Below, one piece after another: positions 1 to 7,869 of a stretch of 64,000 nucleotides of DNA. The notes under the pieces are model-generated. The model saw only the letters and a list, made by a program, of their open reading frames with translations, ran no database searches and was not told the DNA's origin. Position 1 is the stretch's first letter, and every line of letters begins with the position of its first letter. This DNA comes from RPRB01 sp035543115 (lineage in GTDB: Bacteria; Myxococcota; Myxococcia; Myxococcales; Myxococcaceae): assembly GCA_035543115.1 (NCBI GenBank), contig DATKKF010000063.1, positions 4,849-68,848 of the forward strand. The letters are read 5' to 3'. The position numbers were made by a program, and so were the translations under genes.

Positions 1-228
1 ATGAACCGTGACCCGTCCTTGTCATCGCCGAGCATTGCCCGGGTGCTGGCAGGTCAAGACCCGCCGCACGACATCGACCTGAAGGGCCTGAAGGTCGCCT
101 TGGTGGGCTGGGGCATCGGCCTGGTGTCGCTCCTCTTTCTGCTCTCCCGCGGAGTCGGCGCGACGCCCTCCCACCAGGTGGGCGCCGCCCAGGCCCCGCC
201 GCCCAGCCCGAGCGTCACGGCGCGCTGA
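1..228 (+). CDS. small single-pass membrane protein, possibly 5'-truncated
   Basis: A 75-residue reading frame whose first ATG is the first base of the window, so the true start may lie upstream. It has one hydrophobic segment at about residues 31-49 and a Pro/Ala/Ser-rich tail. It lies about 40 bp ahead of another small membrane protein and then secF, so all three could be co-transcribed. I do not recognise a family; the composition suits a myxobacterial inner-membrane small protein. Function is unknown. Confidence 0.5.
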   Translation: MNRDPSLSSPSIARVLAGQDPPHDIDLKGLKVALVGWGIGLVSLLFLLSRGVGATPSHQVGAAQAPPPSPSVTAR

Positions 229-268
229 CCCGTCGGTCGTCGCTCCCCTCTCGCTCCGTCTCGGACCC

Positions 269-625
269 ATGAGCGCTCACGAACGCGCGTTGCCAGGGCT
301 GCCGGTCGGCCTTGGGCGGTGGCTGGCGCCGGTGGCGCAGGTCCTGTTCATCTGGGGCATCGTCATCTCGGCGATGGTCCTCCTGAAGGAGGCGACCCCA
401 CGTCGGGCAGCCGAGGCGACCAGACGCGACGCGCTCCGAGGAATTTCTCCCGCCGAGCGCGTCTCGCTCTTCGCCCGCCGGATGGACGGCTACCGGGCGC
501 TCTGCGGGGCGGGCCTTCCTCCCGCGCTCGTCGCCCGTTCCTGCGCCGAGGACGCGTCGCTCCTGTCGTCGTTCCCGGAGTGCGACTCCACTTGTCAGCA
601 ATCCGTCCAGCCTGACCTCCAGTGA
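269..625 (+). CDS. hypothetical small membrane-anchored protein upstream of secF
   Basis: 118 residues with one membrane segment at about residues 21-39 and a charged C-terminal domain. The domain contains four cysteines (around LCGAG, RSCAE and ECDSTC), which might form disulfides if it faces the periplasm. The stop is 15 bp before the secF start, which supports co-transcription with secF. I know no family for it. Any role in protein export is only suggested by position. Confidence 0.6.
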   Translation: MSAHERALPGLPVGLGRWLAPVAQVLFIWGIVISAMVLLKEATPRRAAEATRRDALRGISPAERVSLFARRMDGYRALCGAGLPPALVARSCAEDASLLSSFPECDSTCQQSVQPDLQ

Positions 626-640
626 TCCTCGAGGCGAGCG

Positions 641-1531
641 ATGCGTGAGATTGATTTCATCGGTAGGCGGGCCACTGCCCTCTACCTCTCGACCGTCCTG
701 AACCTCCTCGTCCTCTGCGTGATCGCCATCTGGGGACTGCGGTACGGGATCGACTTCGCCGGGGGGACCGATCTCGAGGTGAGCTTCACCGCCCCGGTCT
801 CGGCTGACGAGGTTCGCAGTCGCATGGTGTCCGGCGGATTGCGCGACGTCGTCGTCCAGCGCATCGGCTCGGGCCAGAGCCACGGTTACCTGATTCACCT
901 GCGCGGAGAGAACGTCAGCAACCAGGCGCTCCACGCACTCGCGGCAGGCCGCACGTCGCCGGACTTCGAGGTCCGCCGCACCGATTTCGTCGGGCCGCAG
1001 GTGGGAAGGCAGCTCCGCAACAAGGGGATCATCGCCATCGTCTTTGCGATGCTGGCGATCGCCGGTTACGTCGCGTTCCGCTTCGACTTCAAGTTCGCGC
1101 CGGGCGCCCTGGTGGCCCTGATTCACGACGCGATCATGGTCCTCGGCTACTACGCGATCTTTCGTCGCGAGTTCACTCTGACCTCCATCGCCGCGCTCCT
1201 GACGGTGGTCGGGTACTCGGTCAACGACAAGGTGGTGATCTTCGATCGGATTCGCGAAGAGATGGGAAGGCTCCGCGGCAAGCCGCTGGCCGCCATCATC
1301 AACACCGCGATCAACAAGACGCTCCGTCGGACGTTCGTCACCGGCGGCGTCACCAGCCTCTCGCTCCTGGGGCTGGTGATCTTCGCGACCGGCGACATCT
1401 TCGATTTCGCCATGTCGATGCTGATCGGGATCTTCGTCGGAACCTACTCCTCGATCTTCATCGGGAGCGAGCTCACCTTGTGGATCGACTCCCTGTCCAA
1501 GCGGCGCGCCCTGCGTCCGGTGACCCGGTAG
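641..1531 (+). CDS. secF: protein translocase subunit SecF
   Basis: SecF partners SecD in the inner membrane and uses the proton gradient to help release and pull proteins exported by SecYEG. The 296-residue length is normal for the family. The family motif GIDFAGG is at residues 36-42, followed by the periplasmic P4-type domain. The conserved motif GYSVNDKVVIFDRIREE sits at residues 191-207 between later membrane helices. A purine-rich GAGGCGAGCG precedes the ATG. secD is not the immediate upstream gene: two small membrane-protein genes occupy that place, so secD must be further upstream or elsewhere. Confidence 0.96.
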   Translation: MREIDFIGRRATALYLSTVLNLLVLCVIAIWGLRYGIDFAGGTDLEVSFTAPVSADEVRSRMVSGGLRDVVVQRIGSGQSHGYLIHLRGENVSNQALHALAAGRTSPDFEVRRTDFVGPQVGRQLRNKGIIAIVFAMLAIAGYVAFRFDFKFAPGALVALIHDAIMVLGYYAIFRREFTLTSIAALLTVVGYSVNDKVVIFDRIREEMGRLRGKPLAAIINTAINKTLRRTFVTGGVTSLSLLGLVIFATGDIFDFAMSMLIGIFVGTYSSIFIGSELTLWIDSLSKRRALRPVTR

Positions 1532-1756
1532 ACAGCAGGAGCATCGCCCGCGCGACGTCCTCGAACCACGTGTCGGGGTCGAGTCGAGCGCGCACGGGTG
1601 AGCCGCCAGGCGCGGCGAGGTGCCCCCACTCGGGGCCCGGCGCCCCGGCGGACGCAACGCCCGAGGCGCCGGCAGGGGCCCCGTCGATGACGCGGCGCGC
1701 GAGGCTCGTGTTTCGGACTTTCCGTGTAGGCTTCCCCGGTCGCGGGGTACGTCCGA

Positions 1757-3067
1757 ATGGACAAGATCGGCGCCGCCATCGAGGACCGTGTCCGGCGCGA
1801 CCAGATTGCCGTGCCGCCCTACCCGGCGGTTGCGCTCCGGCTCGGCCAGGTGCTGCGCTCGCGGAGCGCGTCCGTCTCCGCTCTGCTCCCGGTGCTCAAG
1901 TCGGACCAGTCGCTGTCCGCCACGCTGCTCCGGGTGGCGAACTCCAGCGCCTACTGGCGAGGCGCGGCGGTGACCAGCCTCAACGTGGCGGTGTCGCGCA
2001 TTGGCCTCACCGAGGTGCACCGGCTCGCGCTCGCCGGGTCGCTGTCACCCAGGGCGCTCAACCCCGGTCCGCTGGCCGAGCTGCGCCGGCACGACTGGAT
2101 CCGCGCGCTGGCCTCGGCCTTCCTCTGCGAGAGGCTGGCGCGGGTCCGGCAGGTGAAATCCGACGACGCCTTCGTCTGCGGGCTGCTGCACGAGTTCGGG
2201 CGGCTGGTGGTCGTCTCCACGCTGGAGACGCTGCTCGAGGAGCGGCCGCACGAGCCGGCACGGACCGCCGCGAGCTGGCGAGCCCTGGTCGACGAGTTCC
2301 ACCTCGAGGTGGGCATGGTGGTGGCCGCACGCTGGCGGCTCCCACCGGCGGTGGAGGAGTGCATGCTCCGCCACCACGACGACGACCTCGGAGGGTGCCG
2401 GTACCCCGAGAGCGTGCGCCTGGTGTGGGCCGCCGACGCCGTGGTCCAGCGGCTGGACGCCACTCCCGAGCTGGGCGGGAGCGAGCTGAGCGCCATCCCT
2501 CACCTCATGGACAGCGACGAGCGCAAGGCGGTGGCCGAGGTCGTGCCGCACCTGCCCGCCTTCATCGCCGCGTTCGACGAGCAGGTCTCGAGCCCGACCG
2601 CTGCCACTCCCGTCGTCGGGCCCACGCGAGTGATTCCACCGCCGCCCGATCCCGAGCTGACCGGCGAGCTCGGGGTCCAGCTGGACGTCGAGCCCGCGAT
2701 GGCCGCCTCACCTTCCGCGCCTCCCGAGCCTCTGGACCTGACCAGCGAGGCGGTGCTCATCGAGGAGGAGGCAGCCCCCTTCGCTCCCGAGCCCGCGCGG
2801 CAGAAAATCCTCCTCAAGGGCCATCACCCCACGCTGTACGAGGTCATGGCCCTGAGCAGCGGCGGGCTGCGCATCCGGGGTGAGCGGGCCCTTCAGCCAA
2901 ACCTCCTCATGGAGTACGAGCTCAAGGTCGAGCCGCCATTCCAGCTCTGGGCCACCGTGGTGCGCTGCGAGGCGCTCGACGGAGGGCTCCAGGACATCGA
3001 GCTCAAGCCCTTCGCCCTGCACGGCGCGCTCGCCAAGCGGTGGCACGCGCTGACCCGGGGCACCTGA
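1757..3067 (+). CDS. HDOD-domain protein with PilZ-like C-terminus
   Basis: 436 residues. Residues from about 15 to 210 form an HDOD output domain, recognisable by the early ppyPAVALRL segment, SLSATLLRVANSSAY and the HEFGRL helix; it lacks the intact HD metal residues, as is usual for HDOD. A Pro/Glu-rich linker follows. The last ~100 residues resemble a PilZ fold: ALSSGGLRI corresponds to the D/NxSxxG strand, but the first Asp is replaced and I see no RxxxR, so cyclic-di-GMP binding is doubtful. HDOD proteins act as non-catalytic scaffolds in signalling in myxobacteria and other proteobacteria. The gene is convergent with a diguanylate cyclase gene, with only 7 bp between stops. Confidence 0.82.
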   Translation: MDKIGAAIEDRVRRDQIAVPPYPAVALRLGQVLRSRSASVSALLPVLKSDQSLSATLLRVANSSAYWRGAAVTSLNVAVSRIGLTEVHRLALAGSLSPRALNPGPLAELRRHDWIRALASAFLCERLARVRQVKSDDAFVCGLLHEFGRLVVVSTLETLLEERPHEPARTAASWRALVDEFHLEVGMVVAARWRLPPAVEECMLRHHDDDLGGCRYPESVRLVWAADAVVQRLDATPELGGSELSAIPHLMDSDERKAVAEVVPHLPAFIAAFDEQVSSPTAATPVVGPTRVIPPPPDPELTGELGVQLDVEPAMAASPSAPPEPLDLTSEAVLIEEEAAPFAPEPARQKILLKGHHPTLYEVMALSSGGLRIRGERALQPNLLMEYELKVEPPFQLWATVVRCEALDGGLQDIELKPFALHGALAKRWHALTRGT

Positions 3068-3074
3068 GCGGAGG

Positions 3075-4796
3075 CTACCGGACCACGGCCAGCCGCACGC
3101 TGGACTCGCCCCGCCGCTTCTCGCGGTACATCTCCTGGTCGGCCACCTCGAGCAGCTCCGAGGTCGCGGTCGCGTCCTCGGGGAACAGGGCCACGCCGAT
3201 GCTCACCCCCAGGCTCAGCCGCTCGCCGTCGACGCTCAGCGGCTGGGCGACCGCCCGCCGCAGCTTGCCGGCGACCTCCTCGGCGTTGCGACGCTGACCG
3301 ACGCCCTCGAGCAACACGGCGAACTCGTCCCCGCCGACCCGGCCGACCAGGTCGCCGCGACGGATGCACCGAGCGAGGCGCTGGCCGATCTGCTGGAGCA
3401 CCCGGTCGCCGGCGGCGTGACCGTGCTCGTCGTTGATGGGCTTGAAGCCGTCCAGGTCCAGATAGAGCACCGCGAAGGCCTCGCTCCGCGCCACGCGGGC
3501 CTCGAGCTCGGCGTCGAACCGGGCTCGGTTGGCGAGGCCGGTGAGCGGATCCTGCTCGGCGAGCCGGACCAGCCGCTGCTCCTCCTCCTTGGCCGCGCTC
3601 ACGTCACGGGCCACGGCGTAGAGCACGCGGGTGCCGGGCGTCGGCGGGGGGGCACGCCAGGACAGCCAGCGCCAGTGTCCATTCTTGCAGAGGAAGCGCA
3701 GCTCGAACTTCTGGGCGATCTCGCCCCGGGCGAGCAGCCCGAGCTGCGCATGCGCCAGCTCCACGTCCTCCGGATGCAACAGGTCCAGGAAGGGCCGGGC
3801 GAGGAGCTCCTCGCGCGACCAGCCGAGGGTGTGCTCGAAGCTCCGGCTCACCCGGAGAAAGCGGCCGTCGAGGTCGGCCACCGCGAGCAGGTCCAGGCTC
3901 AGCTCGAAGAAGCGGTCCCGCTCCTCCTCGGCCAGCTTCCGGGCGGTGACGTCGGCCAGCGAGCCGATGCAGCCCGAGACCTCGCCCCGGTCGTCGCGGA
4001 GCGTGGAGGCGCTCGCGGCCACCCAGCGGACCTCGCCGTCTGGCCGGCGGATGCGCAGCTCGCAGGCGAAGGGAACGCCTCCCGCGGCCGCCTCGGTCCA
4101 GCGGGCCAGCACCGTCTCCCGCTCCTCCGGGTGGAGCATGGCGGTCCATCCGTCGCCGCGGGCCTGGTCGGCGCGGAGACCGGTCAGGGTGCACCAGGTC
4201 TCGTTGACGAAGACGCAGCGGCCGCCGGCGGTGACGAAGATGCCCAGCGGCGCCTGGCTGCTGACGGCGCGAAAGCGCTCCTCGCTCGCGTGAGCCCGGG
4301 CATCGCGAGCCCGGCGCTCGGTGACGTCGAGAAAGGAGGAGACGACGCCGTGGGGCTGCGACTCGCTCGGCTCGCGGAGCGGCTGGGTGCTGACCAGGAT
4401 CCAGGCGGTGCCGCGCCCCGGGCTCTGGATGCCCAGGAGGACGTTGAGCTGTGGATGGCCGGTGCGCAGGGTGACGGCGGCGGGATGGTTCTCGGGGGCG
4501 AGCGGGGTGCCGTCCTCCTCGATGGCGCACCAGCCGTCCGGAAGCTCCGCCCGGCCAAGGAGTTGGTCGGCGCTCATGCCGAGGATCCGCAGGGCGCTCT
4601 CGTTGAAGGCCTGCACCGTGCCCGCAGCGTCCTGGACCACGATGCCCTCGGCCAGCGAGGCCACCACCGAGCGGTAGAGGGCGACACTCGCCTCCAGGGC
4701 GGAGCGCTGGGCGTCGGCCCGGACGCGGTTCCGCGGACGGCTCTGCACCGCGGGGCCTCGGGAGCGCCTGGCAGGAGTCTCTGGGCGGCTGTCCAT
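3075..4796 (-). CDS. diguanylate cyclase with three PAS domains (PAS-PAS-PAS-GGDEF)
   Basis: Makes cyclic-di-GMP from two GTP. I place the start at the ATG at 4796 (573 residues), preceded by GGTGGA; a GTG at 4835 would add 13 residues. Three PAS/PAC modules occupy about residues 40-415, with recognisable PAC segments such as RRPDGEVRWVAAS. The cyclase domain starts at DPLTGLANRARFD. The signature GGDEF at 488-492 is intact and an RxxD inhibitory site (RRGD, 479-482) lies five residues before it, so the enzyme should be active and product-inhibited. No membrane segment is seen, so it is a cytoplasmic sensor. The PAS ligand is unknown. Confidence 0.93.
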   Translation of the reverse strand: MDSRPETPARRSRGPAVQSRPRNRVRADAQRSALEASVALYRSVVASLAEGIVVQDAAGTVQAFNESALRILGMSADQLLGRAELPDGWCAIEEDGTPLAPENHPAAVTLRTGHPQLNVLLGIQSPGRGTAWILVSTQPLREPSESQPHGVVSSFLDVTERRARDARAHASEERFRAVSSQAPLGIFVTAGGRCVFVNETWCTLTGLRADQARGDGWTAMLHPEERETVLARWTEAAAGGVPFACELRIRRPDGEVRWVAASASTLRDDRGEVSGCIGSLADVTARKLAEEERDRFFELSLDLLAVADLDGRFLRVSRSFEHTLGWSREELLARPFLDLLHPEDVELAHAQLGLLARGEIAQKFELRFLCKNGHWRWLSWRAPPPTPGTRVLYAVARDVSAAKEEEQRLVRLAEQDPLTGLANRARFDAELEARVARSEAFAVLYLDLDGFKPINDEHGHAAGDRVLQQIGQRLARCIRRGDLVGRVGGDEFAVLLEGVGQRRNAEEVAGKLRRAVAQPLSVDGERLSLGVSIGVALFPEDATATSELLEVADQEMYREKRRGESSVRLAVVR

Positions 4797-5478
4797 TGCG
4801 CAGTCCACCGACTGCAAGGGGCGGGCACACGCCAAGTGCCTGGAGTCCCTGGACTGCGTCAGCGGAGTGACGCGGCCAGGAACGTCTTCGCGGCGTCAAC
4901 GCATTGACGCGTCAGGTCTGTCGCACCTGCACCTCCTGGCAATTGACCTTTCCCCTGCTCCCAGGTCAGCCTTCTCCCCACGTCGGAGGCGCGGGTGTGT
5001 TTCCCGGGCGTGGTGTGGAGGATCCGGCGCGGGCTGGGGGCGAGCTGTGGAGCAGTACGATGACGTACGCAGGCCGCTGGGAGCGGCGCCCACGCGCCCG
5101 GCGCCGCGCGTCCGCCCCTTCGTGGTGGAGCACGACGTGCTCGGGACCGCGGCCTTCGCCGCCGCACGCGCCTTCCTTCCTCCGGCGCTGCTCGTTCCGG
5201 CCACTGTGCGCATCGCTGAAGCCCGCGGCGCACCGCTCGGGCGCCCGCCCGTGTGCCGGCCCCTGAGGTTGGCGTCCCTGGGCGAGCCACGGAGGCGCTC
5301 GGCCACGGCCCTGGCCTCCGGACACCTCGCCGGCCCGGGCTGAGCCAGCTGGGGTGGTGTCCGCTGCTCCGACCTTGATGGTCATGGAGCGCCTCGGCCC
5401 ACCTCGGTCGAGCCCGTGCCTTCCGCCGGCGACTTAAGGGGCCGGAGCGGACGTGACGATGCCTTCTTGCGAGACGGC
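4797..5478. other. 682-bp divergent intergenic region without a supported gene
   Basis: This is the longest non-coding stretch in the window. It separates the divergent PAS-GGDEF and REC-HDOD genes, so it should hold both promoters. It contains inverted repeats around 4893-4914 (annotated separately). Open frames of 120-158 codons cross it on both strands, but their translations are Arg/Pro/Ala-rich, match no family I know and mirror each other, as expected of G+C-rich non-coding DNA. A decayed gene in the right half (about 5090-5340) cannot be excluded. Confidence 0.5.
4893..4914. promoter_or_regulatory. overlapping inverted repeats, candidate operator
   Basis: GCGTCAA (4893-4899) is mirrored by TTGACGC (4904-4910) across a 4-bp spacer. 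The right arm also forms part of a second perfect palindrome, TGACGCGTCA (4905-4914). The site is about 97 bp upstream of the diguanylate cyclase ATG and inside the divergent gap. Its half-site, GTCAA, recurs upstream of ada. I infer an operator; the binding protein is unknown. Confidence 0.35.
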
Positions 5479-6702
5479 ATGTCCGAGCTCCTCCCCACGA
5501 CGGTGTCAGGCGGCGCCGGGCCGAGTGCCAGACGGGTCCTCTTCGTGGACGATCGAGTGAAGGAGTTGAGGGGTCTCCAGTCGGTGCTGCGACGGCAGTG
5601 CCGGCACTGGGAGCTCACCTTCGTCCGGTCCGGGTCGGAGGCGCTGAGTCGGCTGGAGTCCGCGGGGTTCGACATCGTCGTCGCCGATCTGGAGGAGGCG
5701 GAGACGGACGGGGTGGCGCTCCTCACGGAGGTCAAGCAGCGCTTCCCCTTCGTCACCCGGCTGCTCTGGTCTCCGGGGGGTGCACGGGGCGGCAGCCATC
5801 CGGAGGTGGCCCACCACTTCCTCGCCGGTCCCTGCGACGCGAACACCCTGCGCATCGCCATCGAGCGCACCTGCGCCCTGCACGGCTTTCTTTCCGAGCC
5901 GCGGGTGGCGGCGCTGGTGGGCCCGATGGACCGGCTCCCCTCGCCCCCGGCGGTGTACGTGGAGCTGAGCACTGCCTCGGCCGACCCCCGGACCGGCCTG
6001 GCCGACCTGGCGCGCATCGTCTCCCGTGACCCCGCGGTGGCAGCCAAGGTGCTCCAGGTCGTGAACTCGGCCTTCTTCGGCCTGCGGGAGCCGGTGGGGA
6101 GCATCCAGCAGGCGGTGGCCTACCTGGGCAGCGAGCTGCTCAAGGCGCTGGTGCTGACCACCGGCATCTTCGGCAGCCTGAGCGGTCTGAAGCTCGACGA
6201 GTTCTCGCTCGATCACTTCCAGATGCTGGCCTTCCTCTGCGCGCGGCTGGCCAGGCGCCTCGCTCCGGACCGCCGTCGGGGCGAGGAGGCTTTCACCGCC
6301 GCACTGCTCCACAACGTGGGGCAGCTGGTGCTCGCCCGTGCCTACCCGCACCGCTATGCCGAGGTGCTGAAGTCGCTTCCGGGGCTGCCGCTGTGCGAGG
6401 CCGAGGCGGGCGTGTTCGGGCTCACCCACGCCGAGGTGGGTGCCTACGTGCTCGGGGCTTGGGGGCTGCCGCTCGACTTGGTGGAGGCGGTGGCGTACCA
6501 CCATCGTCCCGAGCTGTTCGTCCTCGGTGACCTCATCGTGCCCGCCTCGCTCCACGTCGCCGATGCGATGGTCACCGAGCTCCTCGACCCGGAGAACGGC
6601 TCCAACCTCGACGTCGACCTCGTCGCCCGCGCGGGGATGGCCGTCGATCCCAACGGCTGGCGGGCCATGGCCGAGCAGGAGTTCGCTCCGCTCCGGGGTT
6701 AG
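5479..6702 (+). CDS. response regulator with HDOD output domain
   Basis: 407 residues from the ATG at 5479; an upstream in-frame start at 5416 would add 21 residues with no family resemblance. The N-terminal receiver domain shows the acidic pair in LFVDD (21-25) and the phospho-acceptor Asp70 in VVADLEE. An HDOD domain follows from about residue 128, with MDRLPSPPAVY, DPAVAAKVLQVVNSAFF and LHNVGQLVLA. No histidine kinase gene is adjacent, so its partner is elsewhere. It is presumably a cytoplasmic, phosphorylation-controlled adaptor. It lies between other HDOD genes and a diguanylate cyclase. Confidence 0.92.
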   Translation: MSELLPTTVSGGAGPSARRVLFVDDRVKELRGLQSVLRRQCRHWELTFVRSGSEALSRLESAGFDIVVADLEEAETDGVALLTEVKQRFPFVTRLLWSPGGARGGSHPEVAHHFLAGPCDANTLRIAIERTCALHGFLSEPRVAALVGPMDRLPSPPAVYVELSTASADPRTGLADLARIVSRDPAVAAKVLQVVNSAFFGLREPVGSIQQAVAYLGSELLKALVLTTGIFGSLSGLKLDEFSLDHFQMLAFLCARLARRLAPDRRRGEEAFTAALLHNVGQLVLARAYPHRYAEVLKSLPGLPLCEAEAGVFGLTHAEVGAYVLGAWGLPLDLVEAVAYHHRPELFVLGDLIVPASLHVADAMVTELLDPENGSNLDVDLVARAGMAVDPNGWRAMAEQEFAPLRG

Positions 6703-6713
6703 GCAGCGCTGCC
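6702..6713. terminator. palindrome between convergent HDOD genes, candidate bidirectional terminator
   Basis: A perfect 12-bp palindrome, GGCAGCGCTGCC, starts at the last base of the stop codon of the REC-HDOD gene and lies in the 39-bp gap before the convergent HDOD gene ends. An alternative stem, CCGGGG with CCCCGG (6693-6698 and 6712-6717), overlaps it. There is no T-run, which is common for G+C-rich genomes. Termination is inferred from position only. Confidence 0.35.
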
Positions 6714-6741
6714 CCGGACCAGGCCAGCGTGGATTCCGCTG

Positions 6742-7812
6742 TCAGGACTCGGCCAGCTGATCGAGCAGCGCAGCCGAGGCCTTGGCCGCGTCGAGCAGCT
6801 CCCGCTCCAACGTGTGCACGCGCCGGGCGGAGAGGCCGAGCGCCAGGGCGCTCTCGGAGACGACCCAAGGCGCCCGGGGCAACACCTGCGGCTCGTGCTT
6901 CCAGGCCCACAGGGCGGCTGGCACCCGGACGGCGTGGAGGTCGACCCAGTCCGGACCCGAGGGAACGCCGAGGTCGGACCCGAGGGCGCAGATGCTCCGG
7001 ACGTACTCCGGCAGCGACCAGCGCCGGAGCGCCTCGGTCGCCAGGTCCCCCTGGACGAGCCCGAGGAGGCGATCCACCCGCGGGTCCTCATCTGCAATGG
7101 ACAGCGTGCCGTCGGCGGCGAGCGAGGCCAGCGCCCTCAGGGCCAGGGCCCGACCCACGCCGTGAAGCAGGCCGCCGAGGTACGCCCGCTCGGGCTGCCC
7201 CCCGGGCGCATCGAGGGACAGCGCCGAGGAGACGCGGGCCACGGCCACCGAGCGGTGGTAGAGCGCCCGCCGCCGCGGCCGGAATGCGGCTTGCTGCGCG
7301 CGGCTCCGGGGATGGAAGAGGGCCCGGGCTGCGACCACGCCCGCCACCCTTCCGACCTCGTTCGCTCCCAGCCGGGTGACGGCGGCCTTGAGCGTCTGGA
7401 CCTCGGAGAGCCCCTGGTAGGCGGCGGAGTGCGCCACCTGCATCACCGCCCAGCCCAGGGCGGGGTCCTGCTGGATGGTGCGAAGGAGCTCGGGGAGGCG
7501 CAGCTCTGGCTCCGAGACCAGCCGGAGGACTTCCAGCGCCGCGGCGGGGAAGGCCTGGAGCTCGGACTCGGCGTTGAAGCGCTCCAGCAGCTGGCAGGTC
7601 AGCTCCACCTCCTCGGGCGAGGGCTCGGCGGCGGCCGGAGGCGTCGCGGACAGGTCCACCCCCAGCACCTCGGAAAGGTCCGCCTGGTCCGATGCGCGCT
7701 TGGGCTCGGGGGCGCGCCGCGGCTGGGCGACGGGCGGCGAGCGGCCAACGACTCGGTCCCAGAGCGCCCGGAGCGCGCCGCCGCGTGCTCTGGCTGTCCT
7801 CACGACGCCCAT
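6742..7812 (-). CDS. HDOD-domain protein
   Basis: 356 residues. About 80 N-terminal residues are Arg/Pro/Ala-rich and probably disordered. The HDOD domain follows from about residue 82, with LQAFPAAALEVLRLVSEPE, QQDPALGWAVMQVAHSAAY and YLGGLLHGVGRALAL. No enzymatic or DNA-binding domain is visible. It is the third HDOD protein in 6 kb, pointing to a local signalling hub or past duplication, although the three proteins are quite different in sequence and domain make-up. Partner proteins are unknown. Confidence 0.85.
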   Translation of the reverse strand: MGVVRTARARGGALRALWDRVVGRSPPVAQPRRAPEPKRASDQADLSEVLGVDLSATPPAAAEPSPEEVELTCQLLERFNAESELQAFPAAALEVLRLVSEPELRLPELLRTIQQDPALGWAVMQVAHSAAYQGLSEVQTLKAAVTRLGANEVGRVAGVVAARALFHPRSRAQQAAFRPRRRALYHRSVAVARVSSALSLDAPGGQPERAYLGGLLHGVGRALALRALASLAADGTLSIADEDPRVDRLLGLVQGDLATEALRRWSLPEYVRSICALGSDLGVPSGPDWVDLHAVRVPAALWAWKHEPQVLPRAPWVVSESALALGLSARRVHTLERELLDAAKASAALLDQLAES

Positions 7813-7869
7813 GTCCTGAACCCTATGCTCGTCGTGGACGGGTGGCCAATTCGCACCAGCCCCCCCTGG

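Noticed and set aside
215..2020. 601-codon minus-strand frame over secF
   Set aside because: secF on the plus strand is certain and the antisense translation is low-complexity.
5090..5343. Possible small gene in the large intergenic region
   Set aside because: The frame lacks a good start, has high Arg/Pro/Ala content and no recognisable motif; kept only as a note in the intergenic entry.
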